From assembly GCF_019635935.1 (NCBI RefSeq), contig NZ_JAHBYN010000001.1, forward strand, positions 372,001 to 436,000: DNA of 64,000 nucleotides, given 5' to 3'. Source of the stretch: Parvibaculum sp. (GTDB taxonomy: Bacteria; Pseudomonadota; Alphaproteobacteria; Parvibaculales; Parvibaculaceae). Shown here piece by piece: positions 47,309 to 56,181 of this stretch (its first letter is position 1; each line of letters opens with the position of its first letter). Position numbers and translations under genes: made by a program. The notes beneath the pieces were generated by a model. The model was not told the DNA's origin. It searched no databases and saw nothing but the letters and a program-made list of their open reading frames with translations.

Positions 47309-48676
47309 ATGAACGGCATGCTCACGCTCGACAAACTCTCCGATCTCATCGCCGCCGGCGAAATCGACACGGTGGTCATGGCCATGCCGGACATGCAGGG
47401 CCGTCTGGTCGGGAAACGCATGGCGGCGGGATATTTCCTCGACACCGCCGTCCACGAAACGCATGCATGCAATTATCTTCTGACCGTCGACACCGACATG
47501 GAACCGGTGCCGGGCTACAAGGCGGCAAGCTGGGCGCAGGGCTATGGCGACTTCGTGCTGAAGCCGGATATGGCAACGTTGCGCCGCATTCCTTGGCTGC
47601 CGGCAACCGCCCTCGTCCTTTGCGACACGCTCGATCATCACGGCGAGGATGTGCCCCACGCGCCGCGTGCCATTCTGAAAAAACAGCTGAAGCGCGTCGC
47701 CGCGATGAAGATGAAAGCCTTCACCGCATCGGAGCTCGAATTCTATCTCTTCGACGACACCTACGAAGCGGCGCATGAAAAGCGCTATCAGGGGCTCAAG
47801 ACCGCCAATTGGTACATCGAGGACTACCACGTGCTCGCCACCTCGAAAGAGGAAGGCATCATGCGCGCGATCCGCAACGGTCTCGAGGGCGCGGGCATTC
47901 CCGTCGAAAACTCGAAGGGTGAGTGGGGGCCCGGACAGGAGGAAATCAATATCCGCTATGCCGAGGCGCTCGAAATGGCCGACCGGCATACAATCCTGAA
48001 AAACGGCATCAAGGAGATCGCCTGGCTGCACGGCAAGGCAATTACCTTCATGGCCAAATGGAACTACGAACTGGCCGGTTCATCCTGCCATATCCATATG
48101 TCGCTCTGGGATGAGAAGGCCAAGGAGGCGCATTTCTTCGACAAGGACGCCAAACCGCACGGCATGTCGGAGCTGTGTCAGCAATTCCTGGCCGGCCAGC
48201 TTCGGCACGCGCGCGAACTGACTTATTTCCTGGCGCCGCAGGTCAATTCCTACAAGCGCTTCGTCAACGGCTCCTTCGCGCCGACCAACATCGTCTGGTC
48301 CAACGACAATCGAACGGCCGGCTTCCGGATGTGCGGTCAGGGCAAGAGCCTGCGCATCGAATGCCGCATCGGCGGCGCCGACCTGAACCCCTATCTCGCC
48401 TTTGCCTCGTTGCTGGCGGCCGGCCTTGACGGGGTCGAAAAGAAAATGGCTCTGGAGCCCGAGTTTTCCGGCGATGCCTATGTCAGCAGCGGCATTCCGT
48501 CGCTGGCGAAGAACCTGCGCGACGCCCTGACCGAACTGGAAAAGTCGGATACGCTCCGCGCCGCTCTCGGCGACGACGTCGTCGAGCACTATCTCCACAC
48601 CGGCCGCTGGGAGCAATTCGAATACGAGCGGCGGGTGACGGATTGGGAATTGAAGAGAGGCTTCGAGCGCGGATGA
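47309..48676 (+). CDS. Glutamine synthetase-family gamma-glutamyl-amine ligase
   Basis: 455-residue GS-fold ligase of the PuuA/GlnT-like group, expected to join glutamate to an amine using ATP. Visible GS motifs: SELEFYLFD, GQEEINIRY, GSSCHIHMSLWDE, the Arg region NSYKRFVNGSFAPTNIVWSN and RIECRIGGADLNPYLAFASL. It differs from GlnA, and its neighbours are an aldehyde and an alcohol dehydrogenase, so a catabolic gamma-glutamylation of an amine or amino alcohol is more likely than ammonia assimilation. ATGA overlap with the next gene. Confidence 0.88.
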   Translation: MNGMLTLDKLSDLIAAGEIDTVVMAMPDMQGRLVGKRMAAGYFLDTAVHETHACNYLLTVDTDMEPVPGYKAASWAQGYGDFVLKPDMATLRRIPWLPATALVLCDTLDHHGEDVPHAPRAILKKQLKRVAAMKMKAFTASELEFYLFDDTYEAAHEKRYQGLKTANWYIEDYHVLATSKEEGIMRAIRNGLEGAGIPVENSKGEWGPGQEEINIRYAEALEMADRHTILKNGIKEIAWLHGKAITFMAKWNYELAGSSCHIHMSLWDEKAKEAHFFDKDAKPHGMSELCQQFLAGQLRHARELTYFLAPQVNSYKRFVNGSFAPTNIVWSNDNRTAGFRMCGQGKSLRIECRIGGADLNPYLAFASLLAAGLDGVEKKMALEPEFSGDAYVSSGIPSLAKNLRDALTELEKSDTLRAALGDDVVEHYLHTGRWEQFEYERRVTDWELKRGFERG

Positions 48677-50067
48677 GCGATACACTGAAGGTTATTTCGC
48701 CGGTCGACGGCACAGTCTATGCCGAGCGGCCCCTTGCCTCGTGGGAGGAAGTCGACGGCGCGCTGAATGCTGCGCGCGCCGCACAGGCTGCATGGAAGCT
48801 TGTGCCCCTCGCCGAGCGCGCCGCGCTTTGCACCCGTTTCACCGAAGCTTTCGTCGCGATGAAAGACGAAGTCGTGCCGGAGCTTGCCTGGCAGATGGGC
48901 CGGCCCGTCGCCTATGGCGCCGGCGAGTTGCGCGGTTTCGAGGAACGTGCGCGCTACATGATCGGCATTGCGCCGAAAACACTCGCCGATATCGACGCTG
49001 GACCGAAGGAGGGCTTCCGCCGCTGGGTGCGCCGCGAGCCGGTCGGCACGGTGCTCGCGATCGCCGCCTGGAACTACCCCTATCTGATCGCCGTAAATTC
49101 GGTCGTCCCGGCAATCACGGCCGGCAATGCGATCATCCTGAAGCACTCCGGCCAGACGCCGCTTTGCGCCGAGCGCTTCGCCATGGCCTTCGAAAAGGCC
49201 GGCGCGCCGGACGGCCTCTTTCAGGCGATCCATATGAGCCATGACATGACCGAGCGAACGATCGGCGATTCGCGCGTCGATTTTGTGCAGTTTACCGGCT
49301 CGGTCGCCGGCGGACGTTCGGTGGTGAAAGCCGCCGTCAACCGCTTCATCGGCATCGGGCTCGAACTCGGCGGCAAGGACCCGGCCTATGTCCGTGCCGA
49401 CGCCAACCTTCCCTTCGCCGTCGAAAACCTGGTCGACGGCGCTTATTTCAATTCCGGCCAGTCCTGCTGCGGCAAGGAACGGCTCTACGTCCATGCCGAT
49501 GTCTATGACGATTTCGTCGAAGGTTTCGTCGACCTGACGAAAAAGTACAAACTCGGCGATCCCCTCGATCCCGAAACGACAATCGGCCCGATGGTGCGCA
49601 CTTCCGCCGCCACGTTCGTGCGCGGCCAGATCGCTCAGGCCGTGCGCAGCGGCGCGAAAGCACTGATCGGCGAAGCGCATTTTCCGGCTTCGCTGCCGGG
49701 CACGCCGTATCTTGGCCCTGAAGTGCTGGTGGGCGTCAACCACCAGATGGAAGTGATGCGCGAGGAAACTTTCGGCCCGGTGATCGGCATCATGAAAGTG
49801 TCGTCGGACGACGAGGCCGTCGCACTGATGAACGACAGCCCCTATGGACTTACCGCCTCTGTCTGGACGGAAGATACGGAAACCGGCGAAAAGCTCGGCA
49901 ACCGGCTCGAAACCGGTACATTCTTCCTCAACCGCTGCGACTACCTCGATCCTGCGCTCGCCTGGACCGGCGTCAAGAACACCGGCCGCGGCGCCACGCT
50001 GTCGCCTGTCGGCTATGAAAGCCTGACGCGCCCCAAGAGCTATCACCTGAGAACGCAAACAAAATGA
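48673..50067 (+). CDS. Aldehyde dehydrogenase
   Basis: 464-residue NAD(P)-dependent ALDH. Cofactor site AWNYPYLIAVNSVVPAITAG, general base in LELGGKDPAYV, nucleophile in SGQSCCGKERLYVH, and EETFGPVIGIMKV. Within a three-gene operon with overlapping starts and stops on both sides. By analogy with PuuC it would oxidise a gamma-glutamyl-aminoaldehyde; that is inference from context. Confidence 0.92.
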   Translation: MSDTLKVISPVDGTVYAERPLASWEEVDGALNAARAAQAAWKLVPLAERAALCTRFTEAFVAMKDEVVPELAWQMGRPVAYGAGELRGFEERARYMIGIAPKTLADIDAGPKEGFRRWVRREPVGTVLAIAAWNYPYLIAVNSVVPAITAGNAIILKHSGQTPLCAERFAMAFEKAGAPDGLFQAIHMSHDMTERTIGDSRVDFVQFTGSVAGGRSVVKAAVNRFIGIGLELGGKDPAYVRADANLPFAVENLVDGAYFNSGQSCCGKERLYVHADVYDDFVEGFVDLTKKYKLGDPLDPETTIGPMVRTSAATFVRGQIAQAVRSGAKALIGEAHFPASLPGTPYLGPEVLVGVNHQMEVMREETFGPVIGIMKVSSDDEAVALMNDSPYGLTASVWTEDTETGEKLGNRLETGTFFLNRCDYLDPALAWTGVKNTGRGATLSPVGYESLTRPKSYHLRTQTK

Positions 50068-51242
50068 TCGACATCTATCCCAATCTTGTCGGCAATTGGA
50101 ACTTCCCGACCAAAATGCGCTTTGGCGCCGGTCGCATCAAGGAACTGGCCGAAGCCTGCGGCGCCGCCGGCATAGAACGGCCCTTGCTGGTCACCGACCC
50201 CGGCCTGAAGCCGCTGCCGATGATCGCCGAGGCGCTCGCCCTCCTCGAAAGGAACGGTCTCGCTGCCGCACTTTTCGCCGACGTACATCCCAACCCTGTC
50301 GGCGCCGATGTCGAGGCGGGCCTGAAGGCATATCAACGCGGCAAGCATGACGGCGTGATCGTGTTCGGCGGCGGCAGCGCCATGGATGCGGGCAAAGCCG
50401 TTGCCTTCATGTCGGGCCAGACGCGGCCGATGTGGGACTACGAAGATCGCGAGGACTGGTGGACCCGCGCTGACCCCAAGGGCATCGCGCCGGTCATCGC
50501 CGTGCCGACAACAGCAGGCACCGGCTCGGAAGTCGGCCGCGCCGCGGTCATCACGGACGAGAGCGATCACACCAAGAAGATCATCTTCCATCCGAAAATG
50601 ATGCCGGTCGATGTGATCTGCGATCCGGAACTGACCATCGGCCTGCCACCGAACATCACGGCGGCAACCGGCATGGACGCACTCTCCCACAATCTCGAAG
50701 CCTATTGCGCGCCCTTCTGGCACCCGCTGGCGCAGGGCGTGTCGCTTGAAGGCATGCGGCTATGCAAGGAATGGCTGCCGGAAGCCGTCAAGCGCGGCAG
50801 CAACGTCGAGGCGCGCTCGTTCATGCTCGCCGCCTCTTCGATGGGTGCGACGGCGTTCCAGAAAGGTCTCGGCTCGATGCATGCGATGAGCCACCCCTGC
50901 TCGTCGTTGCGCGGAACCCATCATGGGCTCACCAACGCTGTCGTGATGCCCTATGTGCTGCTGCACAATCGCAAGGCCATCGAGGAAAAGATCGTCGCGG
51001 CCGCCAACTACCTCGCCCTGAAGGACCGCAGTTTCAATGGCTTCGTCGATTGGGTTCTGGCGTTGCGTGAGGAGATCGGCATTCCGAACACACTGAACGA
51101 GATCGGCGTCGATAGCGGCATCATCCCGCAACTCGCGGCCATGGCGCAGGAAGATCCCTGCACCGGCGGCAATCCATTGCCGATGAGCGTACCGGTCTAT
51201 GAGGATCTGTTCGCGCGGGCGATCGAAGGCAAGCTCGCCTGA
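50064..51242 (+). CDS. Iron-containing alcohol dehydrogenase
   Basis: 392-residue group III (Fe-dependent) ADH. Motifs: FGGGSAMDAGKAVAFMS (cofactor loop), PTTAGTGSEVGRAAVITD, TAATGMDALSHNLEAYCA and the metal-ligand stretch GSMHAMSHPCSSLRGTHHGL. Third gene of the GS-ALDH-ADH operon (ATGA overlap). With the other two it suggests that the amine substrate carries a hydroxyl group that is oxidised to aldehyde and then acid. Confidence 0.92.
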   Translation: MIDIYPNLVGNWNFPTKMRFGAGRIKELAEACGAAGIERPLLVTDPGLKPLPMIAEALALLERNGLAAALFADVHPNPVGADVEAGLKAYQRGKHDGVIVFGGGSAMDAGKAVAFMSGQTRPMWDYEDREDWWTRADPKGIAPVIAVPTTAGTGSEVGRAAVITDESDHTKKIIFHPKMMPVDVICDPELTIGLPPNITAATGMDALSHNLEAYCAPFWHPLAQGVSLEGMRLCKEWLPEAVKRGSNVEARSFMLAASSMGATAFQKGLGSMHAMSHPCSSLRGTHHGLTNAVVMPYVLLHNRKAIEEKIVAAANYLALKDRSFNGFVDWVLALREEIGIPNTLNEIGVDSGIIPQLAAMAQEDPCTGGNPLPMSVPVYEDLFARAIEGKLA

Positions 51243-51243
51243 G

Positions 51244-52110
51244 ATGCCGCTCGACACCGCGAGCCACAAAATCCCCGTCGCCCGCAACGCCGCCGACCTG
51301 CGCGCCGCCGTCGCCGAATGGCGCACGAGGGGCGAGACCGTCGCGCTGGTGCCGACGATGGGCGCCCTTCACGAGGGGCATCTGTCGCTGGCCGACCTCG
51401 CACGGGCGAAGACGGAGCGTGTCGTCGTTTCGATCTTCGTCAACCCGACTCAGTTCGCGCCACATGAGGATTTCTCGGCTTATCCCCGCACCGAGGCGGC
51501 CGACGCGGCGAAGCTCGACGGCAAGGCCGACCTGATTTTCGCGCCGGACGCTGCCGATATGTACCCGCAAGGCTTCTCGACGACGATTTCGCTCAGCGGC
51601 GTCTCCGAGCCGCTCGAAGGACAGTTCCGGCCTACGCATTTTGCCGGCGTCGCGACGGTTGTAGCCAAACTGCTCCTGCGCGCCATGCCCGACATTGCGA
51701 TCTTCGGCGAGAAGGACTGGCAGCAGCTCGCGGTGATCCGCCGCATGGTCGCCGATCTCGACATCCCGGTCGAAATCCTCGGCGGCCCGATCATGCGTGA
51801 AACCGACGGTCTCGCCATGTCGTCGCGCAATGTCTATCTGACGCCCGGCGAACGAAAAGCCGCCGGACAATTGAATGTGGTCCTTCGGGAAACGGCTGCA
51901 AGTGTTTCTGCCGGCACACTTATTTCTGAAGCGGCGAAAGCCGGCGCTGCAAGAATCCTCGCCCTCGGTTTCGACAAGCTCGACTATCTCGAAATCCGCG
52001 ACGCCGCCTCACTGGCCGCTTTTCCGGACGATCGTCCGACAAGCTCGGCGCGCATTCTGGTCGCCGCGAAAATCGGCAAGACGCGCCTGATCGACAACAT
52101 GCCGGTCTGA
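51244..52110 (+). CDS. panC: Pantothenate synthetase
   Basis: 288-residue ligase joining pantoate and beta-alanine with ATP, on the way to coenzyme A. The nucleotidyltransferase signature PTMGALHEGHLSL (about 38-50), IFVNPTQFAPHEDF, FGEKDWQQLAVIRRMV and MSSRNVYL are all present. The start is ATG 51244, one base after the ADH stop. No panB is nearby. Its stop is four bases from that of the convergent hydrolase. Confidence 0.96.
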   Translation: MPLDTASHKIPVARNAADLRAAVAEWRTRGETVALVPTMGALHEGHLSLADLARAKTERVVVSIFVNPTQFAPHEDFSAYPRTEAADAAKLDGKADLIFAPDAADMYPQGFSTTISLSGVSEPLEGQFRPTHFAGVATVVAKLLLRAMPDIAIFGEKDWQQLAVIRRMVADLDIPVEILGGPIMRETDGLAMSSRNVYLTPGERKAAGQLNVVLRETAASVSAGTLISEAAKAGAARILALGFDKLDYLEIRDAASLAAFPDDRPTSSARILVAAKIGKTRLIDNMPV

Positions 52111-52114
52111 CGCC

Positions 52115-53011
52115 TCACTTGAGATGCGTCGTCAGCCAGTCGCGCTGCACCGGCGCGGACATCGCGAACATATCCCCGGTGTAGGCCTCAAAATGCATGC
52201 AGGGCAGCGCCAGGAATTTCTTCGGCTCCAGCGCCGTTTCATAGGCAGCCGCCGTCATGTCGAATGGCGTCAGATGGTCTTCGAGCGCCCCCACCATCAG
52301 CAGCGGTGTCGGCGAAATGCGCGGAATGTAGATGCCGGGTTCGTATTCGGTGAAGAGCTCCACCGATTGCAGCGTCACGTCGTTCCGCCACGACGTCTCG
52401 CGCTCTTTGCTGAATGTCGTGAAAAACTCAAAAGTGTCGGCTGTCGGCAACGCCGAGGGTTCGCCCTCCGGCGCGGTGACGGGCATACGGGCGGGCGCCG
52501 CGCCTCCCATCCGCGCCGCGCGGTCGGCATCGAAACCCGCGCGCAGGCCCTTCCAATGATCGCCCCGGATCAGCCGCCGCGCGGTCTCGAGCCCGGCGAC
52601 CAGCGGTACCTGCGCAATCACGCATTTGACGCGCCTGTCGATAGCGGCCACCACCAGCACATGCCCGCCCGAATAGCTCGAACCCCAAATGCCGATGCGG
52701 TCCGGATCGACTTCCTTCATCGATTGCGCATGAGTGATCGCATCGCGATATCCGTCGATCTGCTGCCGCGGGTCGATATGTCCGCGCGGCTCGCCATCGC
52801 TCGCCCCGAGATTGCGATGGTCATAAACCAGCGCCGCCACGCCAGCCTCGGCAAAGAAAGCAGCGAAATCGTCGAGATACATTTCCTTCACGGCGGAAAA
52901 GCCATGCGCCATGACAACGGTTGGAGCAGGCCCCGCCACGCCTTTCGCCGGATAGAACCAGCCGCGCAACGTCACGCCGTCTTCGGTCTTGAATTCGATA
53001 TCCCGGCGCAT
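52115..53011 (-). CDS. Alpha/beta hydrolase
   Basis: 298-residue serine hydrolase of the alpha/beta fold (X-Pro dipeptidyl-peptidase / DUF-type esterase group). Oxyanion region VVMAHGFSAVKEMYLDDFA, nucleophile elbow WGSSYSGGH, an Asp in LMVGALEDHLTP and a C-terminal His in LPCMHFEAYTG. Likely a carboxyl-ester hydrolase; substrate unknown. GGGGGAAG precedes the ATG at 53011. Confidence 0.86.
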   Translation of the reverse strand: MRRDIEFKTEDGVTLRGWFYPAKGVAGPAPTVVMAHGFSAVKEMYLDDFAAFFAEAGVAALVYDHRNLGASDGEPRGHIDPRQQIDGYRDAITHAQSMKEVDPDRIGIWGSSYSGGHVLVVAAIDRRVKCVIAQVPLVAGLETARRLIRGDHWKGLRAGFDADRAARMGGAAPARMPVTAPEGEPSALPTADTFEFFTTFSKERETSWRNDVTLQSVELFTEYEPGIYIPRISPTPLLMVGALEDHLTPFDMTAAAYETALEPKKFLALPCMHFEAYTGDMFAMSAPVQRDWLTTHLK

Positions 53012-53086
53012 CGCTCTTCCCCCGCTCCGTTTTCCAAAGCCCACCATAGACGGCAAGCCCTGTCACCCGCCCGGACGGGCGGGACG

Positions 53087-53521
53087 TCAGATCAGCCCGA
53101 GCTCTTCCAGTTCGCGCCGCATCTCATCCGGCATGTCCGCACCCGCATCGCCCTTCTTCACGTCGGGCGGCACGTCCTTCGCCTCGAAATAACGCCAGCC
53201 CTGAAAGGGCCGCCGTTCCTGCCGGCGTGTCGCCACGATTTCCTTGTCGAGCACGAGGCGGCAGCGACCGATGCCCTCGCCGTCCTTGAACGGTTCGATG
53301 CCGATCAGACGCTGGCGACAGCGAATGACGCCCTTCATCACCCAATAGAGCGAGCCGCCGGCCAGGATTTCGTCGGCGCGCTTCGGCACCATGCGCGTGA
53401 TGTGAACGAGTTTCTGCGGCTGACGGCGTTTTTTCATGTCGGCGAGCCGCGCCGCCTGCCATGTCGCCAGATCCGCAATATCATCTGCGCCAACGCAAAG
53501 CTTGATCAGGTGAAGAGGCAT
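53087..53521 (-). CDS. DUF1489 family protein
   Basis: 144-residue alphaproteobacterial DUF1489 protein. The N-terminus PLHLIKLCVGADDIADL, the middle ITRMVPKRADEILAGGSLYWV and GWRYFEAKDVPPD are the conserved segments. Function unknown. It is divergent from the SnoaL-like gene across 63 bases containing a small perfect palindrome. Confidence 0.85.
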   Translation of the reverse strand: MPLHLIKLCVGADDIADLATWQAARLADMKKRRQPQKLVHITRMVPKRADEILAGGSLYWVMKGVIRCRQRLIGIEPFKDGEGIGRCRLVLDKEIVATRRQERRPFQGWRYFEAKDVPPDVKKGDAGADMPDEMRRELEELGLI

Positions 53522-53544
53522 TGACGGGGCACTTCTTCCTAAAC

Positions 53545-53559
53545 TATAACACCGTTATA
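53545..53559. promoter_or_regulatory. Palindrome TATAAC-ACC-GTTATA in a divergent promoter
   Basis: Perfect 6-bp arms around three bases in the 63-bp gap between DUF1489 and the SnoaL-like gene. It could be an operator overlapping -10 elements of either gene. No regulator is encoded next to it. Confidence 0.4.
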
Positions 53560-53584
53560 AATGCACCGGACAGGAGCCTGACAG

Positions 53585-53980
53585 ATGAGCGATCCCGCCC
53601 AGACCTTTCTGACCCGCTGGTACGCCTATGTCGAGAACCACGACCCGGCGCTGCTGCAGACCATTGTCGCCGACGGCGCCACGATCTCCTCCCCCGCCTT
53701 CTACAAGCCGAAGACCTCGAAGGATTATGTGATCGCCATTCTGACCACCGTTGTCGCCGGTTTCGAGGATTTCACCTACACGAAGGAGTGGATCGACGGC
53801 AATGAGATCATCCTCGAATTCGAGTCGCGCATCGGCGACACGAAGCTGAAGGGCATCGACCGCATCACCGTCGACGCAGACGGCCGGATGAGCCATATCG
53901 AAGTGCTGATCCGTCCGCTGAACGGCCTGATCGCGCTCGCCGAACATGTGAAAGCGTCGCTCGGGCAGGCTGCCGCCTAG
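53585..53980 (+). CDS. SnoaL/NTF2-like domain protein
   Basis: 131 residues with the cone-shaped NTF2-like fold: QTFLTRWYAYVENHDPALLQ (helix), then strands FTYTKEWIDGNEIILEFES and KGIDRITVDADGRMSHIEVL. Members include polyketide cyclases, ketosteroid isomerase-like enzymes and binding proteins; no catalytic residues can be named here. AGGAGC precedes the ATG. The stop overlaps the convergent thiolase stop by four bases. Confidence 0.85.
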   Translation: MSDPAQTFLTRWYAYVENHDPALLQTIVADGATISSPAFYKPKTSKDYVIAILTTVVAGFEDFTYTKEWIDGNEIILEFESRIGDTKLKGIDRITVDADGRMSHIEVLIRPLNGLIALAEHVKASLGQAAA

Positions 53981-55176
53981 TTCAGCCGTTCGATCGCTAC
54001 CGCCGTCGCCTCGCCGCCGCCGATGCAGAGCGAGGCGACGCCGCGCTTGCCGCCGGTCTGCTGCAAAGCGTTGAGCAGCGTCACGAGGATGCGCGCCCCC
54101 GAAGCACCGATCGGATGACCGAGCGCGCAGGCGCCGCCATAAATGTTCATGTTGTCGTGGCTGAGGTTGAGTTCCTTGATCGCGGCCATCGCGACCACGG
54201 CAAAAGCCTCGTTGACCTCCCACAGATCGACATCCTTGGTCGTCCAGCCGGTGCGTTCCAGCAGCTTCGAGATCGCGCCGACCGGTGCGGTCGAAAACCA
54301 GGCCGGCGCCTGCGCATGCATCGTATGACCGCGAATGGCGGCAAGTGGCGCAAGACCGCGCTTCCCGGCCTCCGACAAACGCATCAACACCAGCGCCGCC
54401 GCGCCATCGGAAATCGAGCTTGAATTGGCCGCCGTCACCGTGCCGTCCTTCGCGAAGGCGGGCTTCAGTGTCGGGATTTTCGATGCATCCGCCGTCAGCG
54501 GCTGCTCGTCCTGCGCGACATCGACGGCACCCTTCCGGCCCGGCGCGCTGACGGTCACGATTTCCGGTGCGAACGTGCCGCCCTCGACCGCCTGCTTCGC
54601 CCGCTTCAGCGACTCCAACGCATAGGCATCCTGCGCGTCGCGCGTGAACTGATAGTGCTGCGCGGTATCCTCGGCATAGGAGCCCATCAACCGCCCTTCA
54701 TAGGCATCTTCGAGACCGTCGAGGAACATGTGGTCCTTGATCTCGCCATGCCCGAGCCGCAACCCGCCGCGCGCTTTCGGCAGCAGGTAAGGTGCATTGG
54801 TCATGCTTTCGAGACCGCCCGCAACAACGACATCGCCGTGACCGGCGACGATCGCGTCATGCGCCATCATCACGGCTTTCATGCCCGAGCCGCACATCTT
54901 GTTGACCGTCGTGCAGGGCGTTTTCTCGTCGAGACCCGCCTTCAGCGCCGCTTGGCGCGCCGGCGCCTGCTTTGCGCCGGCCGAAAGCACACAGCCCATC
55001 AGCACTTCGTCGATTTCCTTCGGTCCGAGCGACGCCCGTGCCACCGCGCCCCGGACGGCCGCCGCGCCAAGCTCCGGCCCGGTGAGGCCCGACAACGCGC
55101 CTTGAAAGCCGCCCATAGGCGTACGCGCGGCGCTGACGATAACGACGGGATCGGTTTCGTGACGGTTTTGTGACAT
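53977..55176 (-). CDS. Acetyl-CoA acetyltransferase (thiolase)
   Basis: 399-residue biosynthetic-type thiolase, condensing two acetyl-CoA to acetoacetyl-CoA or the reverse. Acyl-binding Cys in TTVNKMCGSGMKAVM (about 95), GESM-like region GGLESMTNAPYLL, ALGHPIGASGARIL with the His, and the second Cys in SLCIGGGEA. It could serve PHB synthesis (PhaA-like) or beta-oxidation (AtoB-like). No phaB or phaC is in the window, so I give no symbol. Confidence 0.94.
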   Translation of the reverse strand: MSQNRHETDPVVIVSAARTPMGGFQGALSGLTGPELGAAAVRGAVARASLGPKEIDEVLMGCVLSAGAKQAPARQAALKAGLDEKTPCTTVNKMCGSGMKAVMMAHDAIVAGHGDVVVAGGLESMTNAPYLLPKARGGLRLGHGEIKDHMFLDGLEDAYEGRLMGSYAEDTAQHYQFTRDAQDAYALESLKRAKQAVEGGTFAPEIVTVSAPGRKGAVDVAQDEQPLTADASKIPTLKPAFAKDGTVTAANSSSISDGAAALVLMRLSEAGKRGLAPLAAIRGHTMHAQAPAWFSTAPVGAISKLLERTGWTTKDVDLWEVNEAFAVVAMAAIKELNLSHDNMNIYGGACALGHPIGASGARILVTLLNALQQTGGKRGVASLCIGGGEATAVAIERLN

Positions 55177-55283
55177 GAGGCTGTTTCCGCGCTTAGACTG
55201 GCAACCGAGGCCGGGATTCGGGGCAGAACCCTAGCCTAAAACAAGCGGCCGCCAAACCGGCCGCGCCTATGGGGGGACGCTCG

Positions 55284-56174
55284 GTGGAAGATTTCCTGCA
55301 CAGCATGGATTGGGTGCTGCCGCTGCGCCACGACTGGGCGACGCCGATCGCCAACGGCTTCACCTGGCTCGGCTATACGCCGTTTTTCCTGATGTTCCTG
55401 CCGCTGGGATACTGGCTCTGGGACCGCGCGATATTCACGCGCCTTGCGGTCCTCATCGCCATCACCGCCGTCATCAACGGCTGGCTGAAGGATTTCTGGC
55501 AGGACGCCCGTCCCGACCCGCGCTACTGGATCGACAATCGCGTCGAAGGTTCGCCGGGCCGCCCGTCGGGCCATGCACAGGTCGCCGCCGCCATGTGGCT
55601 GTGGCTCGCCTATGAAATGCGCCGCCGCTGGGCCTGGGTCGCGGCCATCCTGATCGCCGCCGGCGTGGCGCTGAGCCGGCTCTATGTCGGCGTCCATGAT
55701 GTCGACGACGTCCTGACCGGCATCGCCCTCGGCCTGGCAAGCATCGTCCTCTTCATCTGGCTTCTCGGCCCGTCATTCGATTTCTGGCGGCGCCTGCCCG
55801 TCCTCGTCCACATGGCGGTCCTTGTGGCGCTGGTGCCGCTGCTCTGGCTGGTCTGGCCGCCCGAAGGCGAGGCGGGAAGCAGCTTCTACGGCCACACCTC
55901 GGTCCTGTTCCTGCTTTTCGGTTGGGTCGCCGGACAGACACTCGACTATCGGCTGGTCCCCAGACGCGGACCGCGCCCGGCGATCTGGCAGATGGCCGTC
56001 ATGGCCGTCGGCGGCATCGTGGTGCTTTTCGCGCTGCGCGGGGCCATCGACACAGGCGGCGCAGCCGCCGGTCTGCCGCGGGTTGCCACGCTTTATCTCG
56101 GCGCGGCCATTCTCGGCTTCTACATGACCGGCCTTGCCCCGATGGGCTTCAGGGCATTGCGGCTGATGAAATAG
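55284..56174 (+). CDS. PAP2 superfamily membrane phosphatase
   Basis: About 296 residues, roughly eight hydrophobic segments, with all three PAP2 motifs: KDFWQDARP (KX6RP), GRPSGHAQV (PSGH) and SRLYVGVHDVDD (SRX5HX3D). It should dephosphorylate a lipid phosphate or undecaprenyl pyrophosphate at the outer face of the inner membrane. I favour GTG 55284, with GGGGGA upstream; ATG 55269 is the alternative. It faces the Kelch gene with a seven-base gap. Confidence 0.88.
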   Translation: MEDFLHSMDWVLPLRHDWATPIANGFTWLGYTPFFLMFLPLGYWLWDRAIFTRLAVLIAITAVINGWLKDFWQDARPDPRYWIDNRVEGSPGRPSGHAQVAAAMWLWLAYEMRRRWAWVAAILIAAGVALSRLYVGVHDVDDVLTGIALGLASIVLFIWLLGPSFDFWRRLPVLVHMAVLVALVPLLWLVWPPEGEAGSSFYGHTSVLFLLFGWVAGQTLDYRLVPRRGPRPAIWQMAVMAVGGIVVLFALRGAIDTGGAAAGLPRVATLYLGAAILGFYMTGLAPMGFRALRLMK

Positions 56175-56181
56175 GAATGCC

